Source of the DNA: Actinomycetes bacterium
GTDB lineage: Bacteria; Actinomycetota; Acidimicrobiia; Acidimicrobiales; RAAP-2
Reading direction: 5' to 3'
Assembly (NCBI GenBank): GCA_021828055.1
Contig: JAKATH010000008.1
Coordinates: 1-54,341 of the forward strand
Length of the DNA stretch: 54,341 nt
Translations under genes and position numbers: made by a program
Notes under the pieces: generated by a model
The model's database searches: none
Seen by the model: the letters and a program-made list of their open reading frames with translations, nothing else
What the model was told of the DNA's origin: nothing
Part shown: piece by piece, positions 1-8,357 of the stretch
How positions within the stretch are numbered: position 1 is the stretch's first letter
How the letters are laid out: each line of letters starts with the position of its first letter

Positions 1-2831
1 GGGGCTGTGCGACGGGTCCCAACACCTCTGGCTGCGCGACCACCGCGGGGACGAGCTCGGCCGCGATCTCCACGTCCCCTTGGCTCGCCGTGCCGCCGCC
101 CCTCTACGTCTCACCGAGTGGGACATCTGCTCACGCCGACACGTCGTGCTCGACGGCTGCGTACACGAGCATCCAATCCGCGGTGAACGCGGCGGTCCCG
201 AGCGCGACGGTCTACGTCTGTGCGGGTACATACACGGTCCACGACGTCGTCGTGTCGAAGCCGTTGATCCTGCGGACGACAGGCAAGGCGACGCTCACTG
301 GCACAGGCCCGATCTTCAACCTCACAGACGGGTCCGCGGGTGTGACGACAGTTACGATCACCGGCTTTACCTTCTCGAACGTGACCGGCACTGGGTACAA
401 CGGGGTCATCACCGTCGGCGGTCACGGCGCCGGCAACGTCACGGTCGAGCACAACGTCTTCAGCCACACGACGGACGAAGCCATCGGGTACCACGGGAAC
501 CACGGGCTGAGTGGGACACTCGGGAAGCACTGGACCATCGACACAAACACGATCTCGGACGTGACCGGTAATACAACCGCACGAGACGGCATGTTCCTCG
601 GCAACGTGAGCACAAGCATCGTGCGGGGCAATTCCATCACAACCACCGCATGGGCGGGGATCGTCCTGACCGCAGGCACAACACCACAACCTGGTTACGA
701 GCACAACAACGACATCGTCGACAATGCGGTGAAGCACGTGCCCGAGGAGGGGATCCAAGTCGCATTCGGCCAGAACGACGTGGTGTCGGGCAACTACGTC
801 GATGACGCAGGAATGGGCAGTACGACGGGGGTTGCAGCAATGGCTGGCCAGGTGAGTGGCCGTAACTGCGCCGTCTGCCTCTTCGACACTCAGCAGAAAG
901 ACATCTCGATCACAGGCAATACCCTGACCAACAGCTACGAAGGCGTCGGTGTAGGCCAGGTCAGCGTCAACTCCGCGATCGGCCCACTCGGAACAGGGAT
1001 CGCGGTGACCGGCAACAACGTCACAGGCGACACCCAGTTCGGTGTGACCAACGACGCCACCAGCGGAGTTCTGGACGCGACCGGCAACTGGTGGGGAAGC
1101 GCGAGCGGGCCGTACAACCCCAGCACCAACCCGAGCGGAACCGGTTCGCCGGTGTCGACACACGTCAGCTACAGGCCGTGGTGCATCCGCTTCGCCTGCA
1201 GCTCGCCGCCGCCCCCCCCGACGACACCGCCTGCGCCACCCAAGACATCGACGGACCCTGCGACGGGAAGCTCGTCCACCCAGACAGGCACGACGGGCGA
1301 CGTCACGAGCAGTGACTCGGCGACGAAGACGACGGTGTCGGTGGACGCGACCGGGATCGGCGGGATCACCGTCGCGCAGTACACGGCGAACCCGGTGACA
1401 AAGGAGCCGTTCACCACTTCGACCAGCACGGGCTATTTCGACATCGAAGTTTCCGCCGGCAACAGCTTTACCTCGGTCTCGGTCAAGGTGTGCAGCCCGA
1501 ACGCGGGCGCCGGTGTCGACTGGTACACGGGGAGCGCCTGGGAACCGGTCGTCGGTGATCCAGGACCGACCGCCACCTCGGGCACACCGCCATGCGTCAG
1601 CTTCACCCTGACGGCGTCGAGCACGCCTTCGATCAGCCAGCTGACAGGCACGGTGTTCGCAACCGCGTCCGTGGCGCCGCGAGTCACAACCGTCTACGGC
1701 CAGACAGCCGACGCCACCGCGGCGGCTGAGTTCACGCGGGCGTTCCCCTCGACAAAGGGGGCGTGCCCAAGCTCCCGTGCAGCGGTCATCGCCACGACAA
1801 AGGAGTTCCAGGACGCGCTCAGTAGCCAGTCCCTGGCGGCGCACCTGACAACCGGGACCCTGCTCACCCCGACGGAGAGCCTGGCCCAGGTCACCGCGAC
1901 CACCCTGAAGGACGAGGGGATCACCACCGTCTATCTCGTGGGCGGCCCGCTCGCGATCACGACAACGGTGGCGTCCGCGATCGGGAACCTCACAGCCTAC
2001 GGCTGCGGCGGGTCCACGGCCTCGGGCAAGATCGCCGTCCACCGCCTCGCAGGTACGACGCAGTACGCGACGGCGGAGGCCGTCGCCGAGTTCGTCGGGA
2101 CGGCAAGCAGCCTGGCCTTCCCCGGCGCCTACGCCGGCACGAACGCCACAGGCGGCACGGGCAAGTACAACGACACCGCAGGGAAGGGCTCGTCGGCGCC
2201 GTCCGGCGCGGTGCCGACGGCCATCTTGGCCTCCGGCGTCGAGTTCCAAGACGCGCAGTCGGCGAGCGTGATCGCCTACCGGACAAAGCTCCCGCTGCTC
2301 CTCACCCCTGCGACGACGCTGTCCACAACAGCGGTCGCAGCCATCGAGAAGCTCGGAGTGAAGCAGGTGATCCTGATGGGCGGACCCCTCGCGGTCACCA
2401 ACACAGTCGAGTCGGCCCTCGTGGCCAAGACCGGCGTCTCGGTGCTCCGAGTCGCCGGGAAGGACTACACCGACACGGCCCGTGAGCTCGTCCGCTTCGA
2501 GGCGGCAAGCTCGACAGCCGGCCTCGGGTGGACAGTCGGCCACCGGGTCATGGTCGCCAGGGGGAACGGCTTCACCGACGGGCTCTGTGGCGCGGTGCTG
2601 GAGAACGCCCATAACACCCAGACAGGGGCGCCGGGAACCACGCGTCCGTTGCTGCTCACCGAGAACCCGACGACAGTGGGCACCTACCTCACCACATTCC
2701 TGAAGGTGACAGGGCACACGGGCATTGACGGGAGGGCAGGAGCGACCGTCACGGCCTTCACCGTCCTCGGCGGCCCCCTCGCTGTGAGCACGGCGGAGAT
2801 CTCGGCGATGCAGGCAGACCTGACCGACTGA
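1..2831 (+). CDS. Secreted right-handed beta-helix protein with C-terminal cell-wall-binding repeats (5'-partial)
   Basis: The reading frame is open to the window's left edge (codons begin at base 3), so the true start and any signal peptide lie outside; the GTG at 90 is only the first visible start codon. About 350 residues of Asn/Gly/Thr-rich repeats (ITGNTLTNSYEGVGVG, IAVTGNNVTGDTQFGVT) look like a parallel beta-helix of the NosD/pectate-lyase fold. A Pro/Thr/Ser linker near 1205-1310 follows. From about 1683 to the stop there are three copies of a CW_binding_2-like module, marked by FQDALS/FQDAQS and VYLVGGPLAI / VILMGGPLAV / FTVLGGPLAV. Such repeats anchor surface proteins to the wall in Gram-positive bacteria. 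It probably binds or processes a polysaccharide or acts as an adhesin. No catalytic residues could be identified, so enzymatic activity is not claimed. Confidence 0.85.
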   Translation, partial: GCATGPNTSGCATTAGTSSAAISTSPWLAVPPPLYVSPSGTSAHADTSCSTAAYTSIQSAVNAAVPSATVYVCAGTYTVHDVVVSKPLILRTTGKATLTGTGPIFNLTDGSAGVTTVTITGFTFSNVTGTGYNGVITVGGHGAGNVTVEHNVFSHTTDEAIGYHGNHGLSGTLGKHWTIDTNTISDVTGNTTARDGMFLGNVSTSIVRGNSITTTAWAGIVLTAGTTPQPGYEHNNDIVDNAVKHVPEEGIQVAFGQNDVVSGNYVDDAGMGSTTGVAAMAGQVSGRNCAVCLFDTQQKDISITGNTLTNSYEGVGVGQVSVNSAIGPLGTGIAVTGNNVTGDTQFGVTNDATSGVLDATGNWWGSASGPYNPSTNPSGTGSPVSTHVSYRPWCIRFACSSPPPPPTTPPAPPKTSTDPATGSSSTQTGTTGDVTSSDSATKTTVSVDATGIGGITVAQYTANPVTKEPFTTSTSTGYFDIEVSAGNSFTSVSVKVCSPNAGAGVDWYTGSAWEPVVGDPGPTATSGTPPCVSFTLTASSTPSISQLTGTVFATASVAPRVTTVYGQTADATAAAEFTRAFPSTKGACPSSRAAVIATTKEFQDALSSQSLAAHLTTGTLLTPTESLAQVTATTLKDEGITTVYLVGGPLAITTTVASAIGNLTAYGCGGSTASGKIAVHRLAGTTQYATAEAVAEFVGTASSLAFPGAYAGTNATGGTGKYNDTAGKGSSAPSGAVPTAILASGVEFQDAQSASVIAYRTKLPLLLTPATTLSTTAVAAIEKLGVKQVILMGGPLAVTNTVESALVAKTGVSVLRVAGKDYTDTARELVRFEAASSTAGLGWTVGHRVMVARGNGFTDGLCGAVLENAHNTQTGAPGTTRPLLLTENPTTVGTYLTTFLKVTGHTGIDGRAGATVTAFTVLGGPLAVSTAEISAMQADLTD

Positions 2832-3067
2832 GACACGCGTCGGCCGGACGCTCGCCTCAAGAACGTGTGGCGGCCGGGGGGGCAGCGATGCCTCTCCGGC
2901 CGCCGCCCTCGCCGGTGTGGTTCCGGTGCGCTCTCCGCCCCTCCCGCGCCTTCCTGGGGCTTGGTCCCGTCGTGGTCGCCCTGGCGCCGTCCGGTCAGCG
3001 GGCCCGAGGGCGCGGAACCACCGGGCGAAGCGATGTGCTCCGCCGCCCACGGAGCGATGCTGTGCGT

Positions 3068-3357
3068 ATGACCATCACCTGTCCCCGCTGCGGGCTCGAC
3101 TTCGAGAGCCGGGTCACTTGTCCAGCACCGCCCCACGTCTGATCGCGAAGAGCCCGTTTCCCACGTCTCCCATCCCGACGAGCCCGACGACACCGGGCGG
3201 AACGTCCTGCTCGTCCTGGCGGCCTTCGTCGCCGCCGGCTACCTGGCGTAGCGCCATCTCAGCGAAGATTCCCCCCCCGGCCATCGGGTCAGCAGCGGCC
3301 GACCAGGACCTGTGCGCGATCGGCGCCACGAAGGCCGACCTGCCCACCTGTCGCTGA
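3068..3357 (+). pseudogene. Broken small zinc-ribbon/membrane protein gene
   Basis: Three protein-like pieces follow each other in three frames. An ATG at 3068 starts MTITCPRCGLDFESRVTC, a CPxC zinc-ribbon knuckle, in a frame that stops at 3142. The next frame carries an acidic stretch and a hydrophobic segment, GRNVLLVLAAFVAAGYLA, ending at a TAG at 3249-3251. The third frame ends DQDLCAIGATKADLPTCR at 3357. A C8 run at about 3270-3278 is a natural slippage or sequencing-error site between the second and third pieces. I read it as a zinc-ribbon plus single-membrane-segment protein with two frameshifts, either a decayed gene or assembly errors. It could also be chance coding potential; no ribosome-binding site is clear. 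Confidence 0.3.
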
Positions 3358-3363
3358 CAGATT

Positions 3364-3439
3364 TGGTGGGCGCTGCCGGGATCGAACCGACGACCTGCTC
3401 GTTGTAAGCGAGCTGCTCTGCCAACTGAGCTAAACGCCC
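3364..3439 (-). tRNA. tRNA-Val (anticodon UAC)
   Basis: The minus strand folds as a complete cloverleaf: acceptor arm GGGCGTT/AGCGCCC, D-loop AGTTGGCA, a five-pair anticodon stem GCTCG/CGAGC around loop CTTACAA (anticodon TAC, valine) and T-loop TTCGATC. The CCA end is encoded (positions 3366-3364). Length 76 nt with CCA. All stem pairs form, apart from a G-T pair in the acceptor arm. Confidence 0.95.
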
Positions 3440-3540
3440 GATGTTCCGCCAGGCATGCGACATCGGTGCAACCCGGCCCACGCGCCAGGGAGCGCCCAAT
3501 TGTGGGTCTGCGCCTGCTCGGCGCGCAATACCTCGGCCCG

Positions 3541-4296
3541 TCACAGCTCGGCTGCAGACAGCTGAGCGAGCAACGAGGCCGTCGCCGCGGCGATCGGCCT
3601 GCGCGGCGAGCGGTCTCGGACCACGAGGTCGAGCCCGTCCCGTTCGGCGACGACTGCACCCGCCTCGGTGCACACGAGCACCGCTGCGACGTAGTCCCAG
3701 ACCGACAGCGCAGACCGTCCCGCGATGCGGTAGGCGTCGAGCGCGCCTTCGGCCACTGCGCACATGTCCAGCGAGGCGGCCCCGAGCGCTCGGAACTGCG
3801 CCCAACCGGGGTACGCACGCGGGAAGCCAGAGATGCCCACGACTGCATCGGACAGCTCGGTGGTCGTCGCAGGGCGGACGGGGACTGCGTCCCGGAACGC
3901 CCCTTCGCCGCGCACCGCGTGATATCGGGCTCCCGACACCTGGTGGACGACCAGGCCGACGAGCGCGCCTGCCTCGTCGAGCACGCACAGGCTCGTGGCG
4001 TACCACGGGATCCCGAGCGCGGCGTTCGTCGACCCGTCGACCGGGTCCACGACCACGAGGAGCCCCGACTCGGGTCCGGAGCGGCCCGACTCCTCCGACA
4101 GGACCCCCAGACCCTCGCCGTGGAGCACCGCGCACAGCGCGTCGTCGGCCACGACGTCGAAGGCGTACTGCCCTGGCCGCGTGCCAGGTCGACGACGGTC
4201 GACGGGGTCGATCCCGTCCAGCGCGGCCCGTACGGCCCGAGCCCCTTCCAAGAGCACCGGGAGGAGCTCGTCGGGTTCTCCGGGTCCTCTGCCCAC
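3541..4296 (-). CDS. Inositol monophosphatase family phosphatase
   Basis: A 251-residue protein with the family's metal-binding signature DPVDGSTN followed by GIPWYATSLCVLD. The second signature is near the C-terminus: SALSVWDYVAAVLVCTEAGAVV, the WD...EAGG motif with Ala in place of the first Gly. EESG upstream supplies the first acidic ligand. The family hydrolyses phosphate monoesters such as inositol-1-phosphate, histidinol phosphate or PAP with Mg2+; the substrate cannot be fixed here. I chose the GTG at 4296 rather than the upstream ATG at 4362 because a -10 box (TAGTCT) sits 8 nt before it. An ATG start would place the promoter inside the gene. The length then fits the family's usual 250-270 residues. 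Confidence 0.87.
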   Translation of the reverse strand: MGRGPGEPDELLPVLLEGARAVRAALDGIDPVDRRRPGTRPGQYAFDVVADDALCAVLHGEGLGVLSEESGRSGPESGLLVVVDPVDGSTNAALGIPWYATSLCVLDEAGALVGLVVHQVSGARYHAVRGEGAFRDAVPVRPATTTELSDAVVGISGFPRAYPGWAQFRALGAASLDMCAVAEGALDAYRIAGRSALSVWDYVAAVLVCTEAGAVVAERDGLDLVVRDRSPRRPIAAATASLLAQLSAAEL

Positions 4297-4304
4297 GGCC
4301 CGGC

Positions 4305-4310
4305 AGACTA
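4305..4310 (-). promoter_or_regulatory. -10 box for leaderless phosphatase transcript
   Basis: TAGTCT on the minus strand, 8 nt before the GTG at 4296, which leaves no room for a Shine-Dalgarno leader. Confidence 0.5.
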
Positions 4311-4334
4311 CCGGTGGGGTCGCGCACCGCTCGC

Positions 4335-4380
4335 GGCACGACGGAGACGGCCCTGCTGGCACGACGGAGACGGCCCTGCT
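4335..4380 (+). repeat. Tandem duplication, 23 bp x 2
   Basis: Two perfect 23-bp copies (each GGCACGACGGAGACGG then CCCTGCT) lie between the divergent promoters of the phosphatase and the next gene. It may affect promoter spacing; no protein is encoded here once the phosphatase start is set at 4296. Confidence 0.9.
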
Positions 4381-4420
4381 CGGCGCCTCACCGGCGCATC
4401 ACCGCCCTCCGTCCACCCCG

Positions 4421-4426
4421 TAATCT
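4421..4426 (+). promoter_or_regulatory. -10 box for the 4437 gene
   Basis: TAATCT 10 nt before the GTG at 4437; no purine-rich Shine-Dalgarno sequence lies between, so the transcript is probably leaderless. Confidence 0.45.
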
Positions 4427-4436
4427 CGTACTCACT

Positions 4437-4994
4437 GTGGCTGCTATCGATGTCGCCGGCTACGTCGCCGACCTGAAGGACCACTCCGTCGACCACGGGT
4501 TCCACGTCCACGACGAGCGCCATTTCGTCGAGACGTACTCCCTGCGGCAGGTCTGGGAGGTCGACCTCCACCCCGAGGAGGGTTGCGGAGGGCCGCTGGA
4601 CCTGCACCTCGCGCTCGAGGTCGACCCGCGGGTGCTGCTCTCCTTCGAGGACGTGGTCATGGAGCTCTCGGACGACGAAGAGCCGCCCGACGACTTCCAC
4701 TTCCCATTGACGTTCACGTGGGCCCTCCCCCCGCTGCCGCACGGACCCGACCTCCTCCGGCTCGCCATCGACCTGGCAGGCATCGGCGGCATCGAGCTGC
4801 CCCTCGAAGTGTCGGCGATCGACTCGTTCGCGTCGGCGACCGACGGGCCCGAGCGCCGGCTCAACATCGTCGCCAGGCACCCGGTCTCCCTCGCCAGGGT
4901 GCTCGGCGGCGAAGAGCTGCTCTGCGACGTCTTCGATCGGTGCCTCGCGGTCAGCCGCTTCCTCCTCGAAGCTGCCGAGACCTGGCTGGGGTGA
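4437..4994 (+). CDS. Conserved-looking hypothetical protein, acidic, 185 aa
   Basis: I do not recognise the family. The protein is acidic and soluble with no membrane segment. It contains GFHVHDERHFVETYSLRQVWEVDLHPEEG and a run of alternating hydrophobic/acidic strands (LHLALEVDPRVLLSFEDVVMEL), which suggests a beta-rich fold. The GTG start was chosen because the open frame upstream (from 3441) is Arg/Pro-rich and runs antisense through the phosphatase gene. A TAATCT box also lies just before this GTG. The stop overlaps the GTG start of the lipoprotein gene by 4 nt (GTGA), so the two are translationally coupled. Confidence 0.75.
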   Translation: MAAIDVAGYVADLKDHSVDHGFHVHDERHFVETYSLRQVWEVDLHPEEGCGGPLDLHLALEVDPRVLLSFEDVVMELSDDEEPPDDFHFPLTFTWALPPLPHGPDLLRLAIDLAGIGGIELPLEVSAIDSFASATDGPERRLNIVARHPVSLARVLGGEELLCDVFDRCLAVSRFLLEAAETWLG

Positions 4995-5458
4995 CGAAGC
5001 CCGTGGACGCGCCGGCGACCCGCACCCGCCAGCTGCGTGCCGCGCGCATCCCAGTCCTCGCAGTCGCGTTGACCGCCGGTCCGGCGCTGCTCCTGGGCGG
5101 GTGCTCGAACGGCGGCGCCGCGCTCGCTCAGGCCGCCTGTGTCCATATCTACGCCTCGATCCACCTCTACACGGAAGCCGAGCATGCGACCTCCACGGCA
5201 GCCGTGCGTGCCAAGGTCGGCAGAGCAACGAGCGAGCTCGACCAGGCGCTGCAGCTGGCGGCCCAGGCGAACTCCGCCAACCCGGCGTTCAACCCCCTGA
5301 TGACGACGCTCCAGGAGGCCGGACGAACGTCTGAGTCGAACCTGATCGCAGCGTTGCGCGCGCAGTGCGAGGCCGCGCACAACCCGACATCGCAGTCCCC
5401 GGTCCCTGGTCCCACGACAGCGGGCACAGCGCCTGCAGGCGCGGGCTCCTCGGGCTGA
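4991..5458 (+). CDS. Small lipoprotein
   Basis: A 155-residue protein beginning with a basic n-region (TRQLRAAR), a hydrophobic stretch and the lipobox LLLGGC, the signal for lipid attachment by Lgt and cleavage by LspA. The mature part is helical and Ala/Gln-rich (AVRAKVGRATSELDQALQLAAQANSAN) and ends in a Pro/Thr/Ala/Gly tail. No catalytic motif is visible. Its GTG overlaps the preceding stop, so it is probably made together with the 185-aa protein. Function unknown; an extracytoplasmic membrane-surface protein. Confidence 0.8.
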   Translation: MTKPVDAPATRTRQLRAARIPVLAVALTAGPALLLGGCSNGGAALAQAACVHIYASIHLYTEAEHATSTAAVRAKVGRATSELDQALQLAAQANSANPAFNPLMTTLQEAGRTSESNLIAALRAQCEAAHNPTSQSPVPGPTTAGTAPAGAGSSG

Positions 5459-5480
5459 TCGGAAGGCGCCCCCCGGCCAG

Positions 5481-5585
5481 CGATCGCACGCCGGCCACCT
5501 CACAACGGCCGCCGGCCACCTCCGATCGCACGCCGGCCACCTCCGATCGCACGCCGGCCACCTCCGATCGCACGCCGGCCACCTC
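5481..5585 (+). repeat. Tandem array, 21 bp x 5
   Basis: Five contiguous 21-bp units (CGATCGCACGCC then GGCCACCTC); units 1 and 3-5 are identical, unit 2 begins ACAACGGCCGCC. The array starts 22 bp after the lipoprotein stop, and no gene crosses it. There are no spacers, so it is not a CRISPR array. Confidence 0.95.
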
Positions 5586-5687
5586 AGAACGGCCGACGGG
5601 GGCTGCAGCGCCGACGGACGGCCGTCGGTCGCAGCCATCCGAACGGCAGCGACAGAGCAACGACACGAGAGACGAAGTGTGCGTCGA

Positions 5688-5693
5688 TATGGT
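5688..5693 (+). promoter_or_regulatory. -10 box upstream of the CHAP gene
   Basis: TATGGT lies 35 nt before the ATG at 5729. Unlike most genes here it leaves room for a leader, which carries GGAGGTGAGGAG at 5707-5717. Confidence 0.4.
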
Positions 5694-5728
5694 GGCCGCG
5701 ACGCAGGAGGTGAGGAGATGGGCACGCA

Positions 5729-6634
5729 ATGCCGTCGGGGACGCGCCGCCCCGCGTCCAGCCGAGGAAGCAAGGGAGCACCTCTGGAAGAGCCGCGCACC
5801 GAGAGCCGGAAGGTGAAGGACACCGCTCCGGGCACGAGACTGGCGGTGCGGGCTTCGAAACCCCTCGATCGCGCGCGTCGAGGTGCCGCGGCGCCCGCGA
5901 CCCCCTCGACGCGTCGCGGCCGGGGCTCGGCGGGTCGTCGCTCGGCGCGTCGTCGCGCCGCCGTGCTGCTGCGCCGCCGCAGGCGGCGCGCCGTGGCACT
6001 GTCGGTCGTCACGGCCGTCATAGTCCTGGGGCTCGTCGCGGTCGGGCTCTCGGAGTCGAACGGGTCCGCCCTCCCTCCCCTCCCGTCGACACCGTTCCGA
6101 GCGCGCATCGTGACGATCGCCGAGTCCCAGCTCGGGTACCGGACCGACCCAGCTCATTCCTACTGCAACAAGTACACCGCTTTCTGGCACGTGGGCACAG
6201 CCACAGGGTGCGGCCGCGGCCTGCGCAGCGAGGAGTGGTGCTCCGACTTCGCGGCGTGGGTGTGGCGGCAGGCCGGTGCACGGTTCGCCTATGGGTACGG
6301 CCAGGCGGACGTCAACGCCGCGTCGGCGAGCTTCTACCTCTGGGCCGCCGCGCACGGCACGTGGCATCCAGCGGGGAGCGGCTACGTGCCCCGGCCGGGC
6401 GACGTGGCCGTCTACGGCCTCGATCCCACAGGGGGCGCGGCGGCACACGTCGCGATCGTGACCTACGACGCGCCGGGGTCCCGCGGGCCCGACGTCGTCA
6501 ACGGCGACGGGGACCGCACGGGGTTCAGCGTCGTCGAGACCGGCACCGACCAGTACACGGCGGACATCCCGGGAACGCACGCTCCCCTCTCGGGCTACGC
6601 GTCACCGATCCCTCCCGCCGCTCCTGCCGCGTAG
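5729..6634 (+). CDS. Membrane-anchored CHAP-domain protein (putative peptidoglycan hydrolase)
   Basis: A 301-residue protein in three parts: an Arg/Ser-rich cytoplasmic N-terminus (residues 1-87), one transmembrane segment (about 88-108, ALSVVTAVIVLGLVAVGLS) and an exported CHAP domain. The CHAP domain shows the catalytic Cys in SEEWCSDFAAWVWRQAG, the spacing motif PRPGDVAVY, the catalytic His in AAHVAIVTY and VVNGDG. CHAP domains are NlpC/P60-fold amidases or endopeptidases that cut peptidoglycan stem peptides or cross-bridges. The topology predicts action at the outer face of the membrane. The ATG at 5718 is closer to the Shine-Dalgarno sequence but opens only a 33-codon frame, so 5729 was preferred. 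The highly basic N-terminus is unusual and could bind DNA or phospholipid. Confidence 0.85.
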   Translation: MPSGTRRPASSRGSKGAPLEEPRTESRKVKDTAPGTRLAVRASKPLDRARRGAAAPATPSTRRGRGSAGRRSARRRAAVLLRRRRRRAVALSVVTAVIVLGLVAVGLSESNGSALPPLPSTPFRARIVTIAESQLGYRTDPAHSYCNKYTAFWHVGTATGCGRGLRSEEWCSDFAAWVWRQAGARFAYGYGQADVNAASASFYLWAAAHGTWHPAGSGYVPRPGDVAVYGLDPTGGAAAHVAIVTYDAPGSRGPDVVNGDGDRTGFSVVETGTDQYTADIPGTHAPLSGYASPIPPAAPAA

Positions 6635-6639
6635 GGCGA

Positions 6640-6972
6640 TCAGGAGGCAGAGGGCCAGATCACCGTAGCGGGCGCGGCCAAGACCGAGCCGTGCGGCCGG
6701 TCTTCGCAGACCTCCCTGAAGCGCCGTTCCCAGTCGTCGTCGACCTGTCCCGCGGCGTGGAAGAGCACGGCATCCGCCCGCAGATGCGCCGTGCCGTCCT
6801 GCTCGAGGGTGCCGACGTTGGTCGCGGCGAGGACGTCGGCGAGCCGGTGCACTGTCGTCTCGGACGCGGCAGAGGCATGGGCCGGCGCTGCGACGACCAC
6901 CGAGACCTCGCGCACGTCGCCCGCTTCGGCGAGGACGACCGTCACCTTCTCGAGGTCGACCACGAACCGCAT
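6640..6972 (-). CDS. Hypothetical protein, 110 aa
   Basis: Starts MRFVVDLEKVTVVLAEAGDV and continues with Val/Ala-rich strands; the C-terminal half (DDDWERRFREVCED) is charged and helical. There is no signal peptide, membrane segment or motif I can name. Its ATG lies 4 nt after the stop of the 130-aa gene on the same strand, so the two form a small operon; longer versions of the frame were rejected because they would overlap that gene. It runs tail to tail with the CHAP gene (6 bp apart). A small conserved actinobacterial protein is likely, function unknown. Confidence 0.65.
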   Translation of the reverse strand: MRFVVDLEKVTVVLAEAGDVREVSVVVAAPAHASAASETTVHRLADVLAATNVGTLEQDGTAHLRADAVLFHAAGQVDDDWERRFREVCEDRPHGSVLAAPATVIWPSAS

Positions 6973-6976
6973 GCTG

Positions 6977-7369
6977 TCAAGGTGTGACCGCGGCGCCGGG
7001 GGCGAGCACTCCCCGCTCTCGAAGCCGCCCGACGAGCCATGCCACGCTGTCGGGTCCCTCGACGGCCTCCTGCCACCCCTCAAGCAGCCGCTCGACCTCC
7101 TCGCGGCTCGGCACGGTCCCGACGACCTCGACGGTCATGCCCTCGAGCTCCTTCTCGTCGGTGCTGTGGGAGCCCCTTGCGTGGATCCCGCCGAACGGTG
7201 TCGCCCATCCGGACGGCGCCGGCTCGCGCATCACGTAGAGCTCCCCCGTGTCCTCGACCCAACTGAGCTCGTAGCGAACGCCGTGCGCGTCCCGCCAATC
7301 CTGACCGAACTCCACCTCGACGGAGCTCCGCCGCCGCGCGTCCTCGTCGTAGAACTCCTCGATGTCCAT
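6977..7369 (-). CDS. Hypothetical protein, 130 aa
   Basis: Begins MDIEEFYDEDARRRSSVEVEFGQDWRD and has strand-rich central sequence (VRYELSWVEDTGELYVMREP, ELEGMTVEVVGTVPSREEVERLLEGW). It is acidic and cytoplasmic by appearance. I do not recognise a named domain. The ATG at 7369 was selected from a much longer open frame because a TACAGT box stands 8 nt upstream. First gene of a two-gene operon with the 110-aa protein. Confidence 0.7.
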   Translation of the reverse strand: MDIEEFYDEDARRRSSVEVEFGQDWRDAHGVRYELSWVEDTGELYVMREPAPSGWATPFGGIHARGSHSTDEKELEGMTVEVVGTVPSREEVERLLEGWQEAVEGPDSVAWLVGRLRERGVLAPGAAVTP

Positions 7370-7377
7370 CCGGGCGC

Positions 7378-7383
7378 ACTGTA
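7378..7383 (-). promoter_or_regulatory. -10 box for leaderless two-gene operon
   Basis: TACAGT on the minus strand, 8 nt from the ATG at 7369. Confidence 0.5.
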
Positions 7384-7406
7384 GCCGCCCACCCCCCGGG
7401 CCCGAG

Positions 7407-7441
7407 GCCCGCGGCCCCAGAGCCGCTCCGAGGCCGCGGGC
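7407..7441. repeat. Inverted repeat between divergent genes
   Basis: A perfect 10-bp stem (GCCCGCGGCC at 7407-7416, GGCCGCGGGC at 7432-7441) around a 15-nt loop, in the 178-bp gap between the minus-strand operon (7369) and the regulator at 7548. It could be an operator or an RNA hairpin in the regulator's leader. Confidence 0.5.
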
Positions 7442-7547
7442 GGGCGGGAGGCAGCTCGTTCCTCGGTGTGCCCTGGTCACGAGCATTTTCCCTCGGGGGA
7501 GCGTGGGTGGGAGCGGCGGGGGGAGCGCCGACGCGCACCGTCGCCGC

Positions 7548-8306
7548 ATGACGACCGACGCACTCCGACCGCTCGACCGGCTCGTATGGGACTGGGAGTC
7601 CCGACGTCGCTCGCAGGCGTCTCGAGACGCGTTGCGAGCGCTCGCACATGCCGAGCCCGAGGTGGCACGGGTCGGCGCGGCGGACCTCGGCGACCTCGTC
7701 GAGGCGCTCATCGGCTCGAGCCGGACCCCACGTCCGGCGGGGCGGGGGCGGCCCGAGCGCGACCTCGCCGGTGCGCTGTTCAGGGCCGCGTTGCGCTCGG
7801 GGCACGTCCACCCGCTGGTGTCCCGCGCGCTCGTCCAAGCGCTCGTGCCGGGGCTCGTCGGCGTCGCGCGCCGCCTCACATGGGGAAGAGGGGGCGAGTG
7901 GGAGAGCCAGGGCGCCTTCTTCGTCGACGCGATCACCACCGCGTGGGAGGTCGTCGAGGAATGGAGCGGGCAGGACCGGACGTACGCGGTGCTCGACGTG
8001 CTCTCGGCCATCCGCTGCCGGCTCCGCCGGCGCATCCGTCGGCATCACGACCTGCGTCTCTCCGAGCGCCTTGCCTCCGACGACGAGCGACTGCCGGAGT
8101 GGGCGACTCCCAGCGGGAGCGACGTCGAAGAGCTGGCGCGTGCCATCGACAGGGAGCGACGCGAGCTCGACGCGGGTGACGCCGCCGTGCTCTACGCCCA
8201 CCGGGTCCTCGGCTACTCGCTCTCCGAGATCTCTGCGCGCTCGGGCCACTCGCGGCGATTCCTGGCAGCGGGTCGGGACCGGGCGGCTCGCGCGCTCATC
8301 GCTTGA
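7548..8306 (+). CDS. Sigma-factor-like / HTH regulatory protein
   Basis: A 252-residue protein starting MTTDALRPLDRLVWDWESRR. The middle (RALVQALVPGLVGVARRLTW to VLDVLSAIRCRLRRRIRRHHDLRL) is all-helical and resembles a degenerate sigma region 2. The C-terminus (ELDAGDAAVLYAHRVLGYSLSEISARSGHSRRFLAAGRDRAARALIA) reads as a helix-turn-helix of the sigma region 4 type. The ATG at 7548 was chosen because codons upstream to 7362 encode a Pro/Gly/Arg-rich stretch antisense to the neighbouring promoter. The gene precedes the membrane protein and LysM-BTAD genes in the same orientation, so a regulatory role over them is plausible. Sigma activity is inference; it may be a structural HTH protein. Confidence 0.65.
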   Translation: MTTDALRPLDRLVWDWESRRRSQASRDALRALAHAEPEVARVGAADLGDLVEALIGSSRTPRPAGRGRPERDLAGALFRAALRSGHVHPLVSRALVQALVPGLVGVARRLTWGRGGEWESQGAFFVDAITTAWEVVEEWSGQDRTYAVLDVLSAIRCRLRRRIRRHHDLRLSERLASDDERLPEWATPSGSDVEELARAIDRERRELDAGDAAVLYAHRVLGYSLSEISARSGHSRRFLAAGRDRAARALIA

Positions 8307-8357
8307 GAATCGGCGTGGAGCGCCATGGCGAGATCGGGTCGACGCTCGCAGGGACCC

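Noticed and set aside
111-3050. A 979-codon minus-strand open frame
   Set aside because: Antisense to the beta-helix/CW_binding_2 protein; Arg- and Cys-rich shadow translation.
2832-3067. A riboswitch or structured leader after the beta-helix gene
   Set aside because: No recognisable riboswitch core; the sequence is GC-rich without consistent pairing.
5481-5585. Five evenly sized repeats suggesting a CRISPR array
   Set aside because: Units are contiguous with no unique spacers, no cas genes and no leader; it is a simple tandem array.
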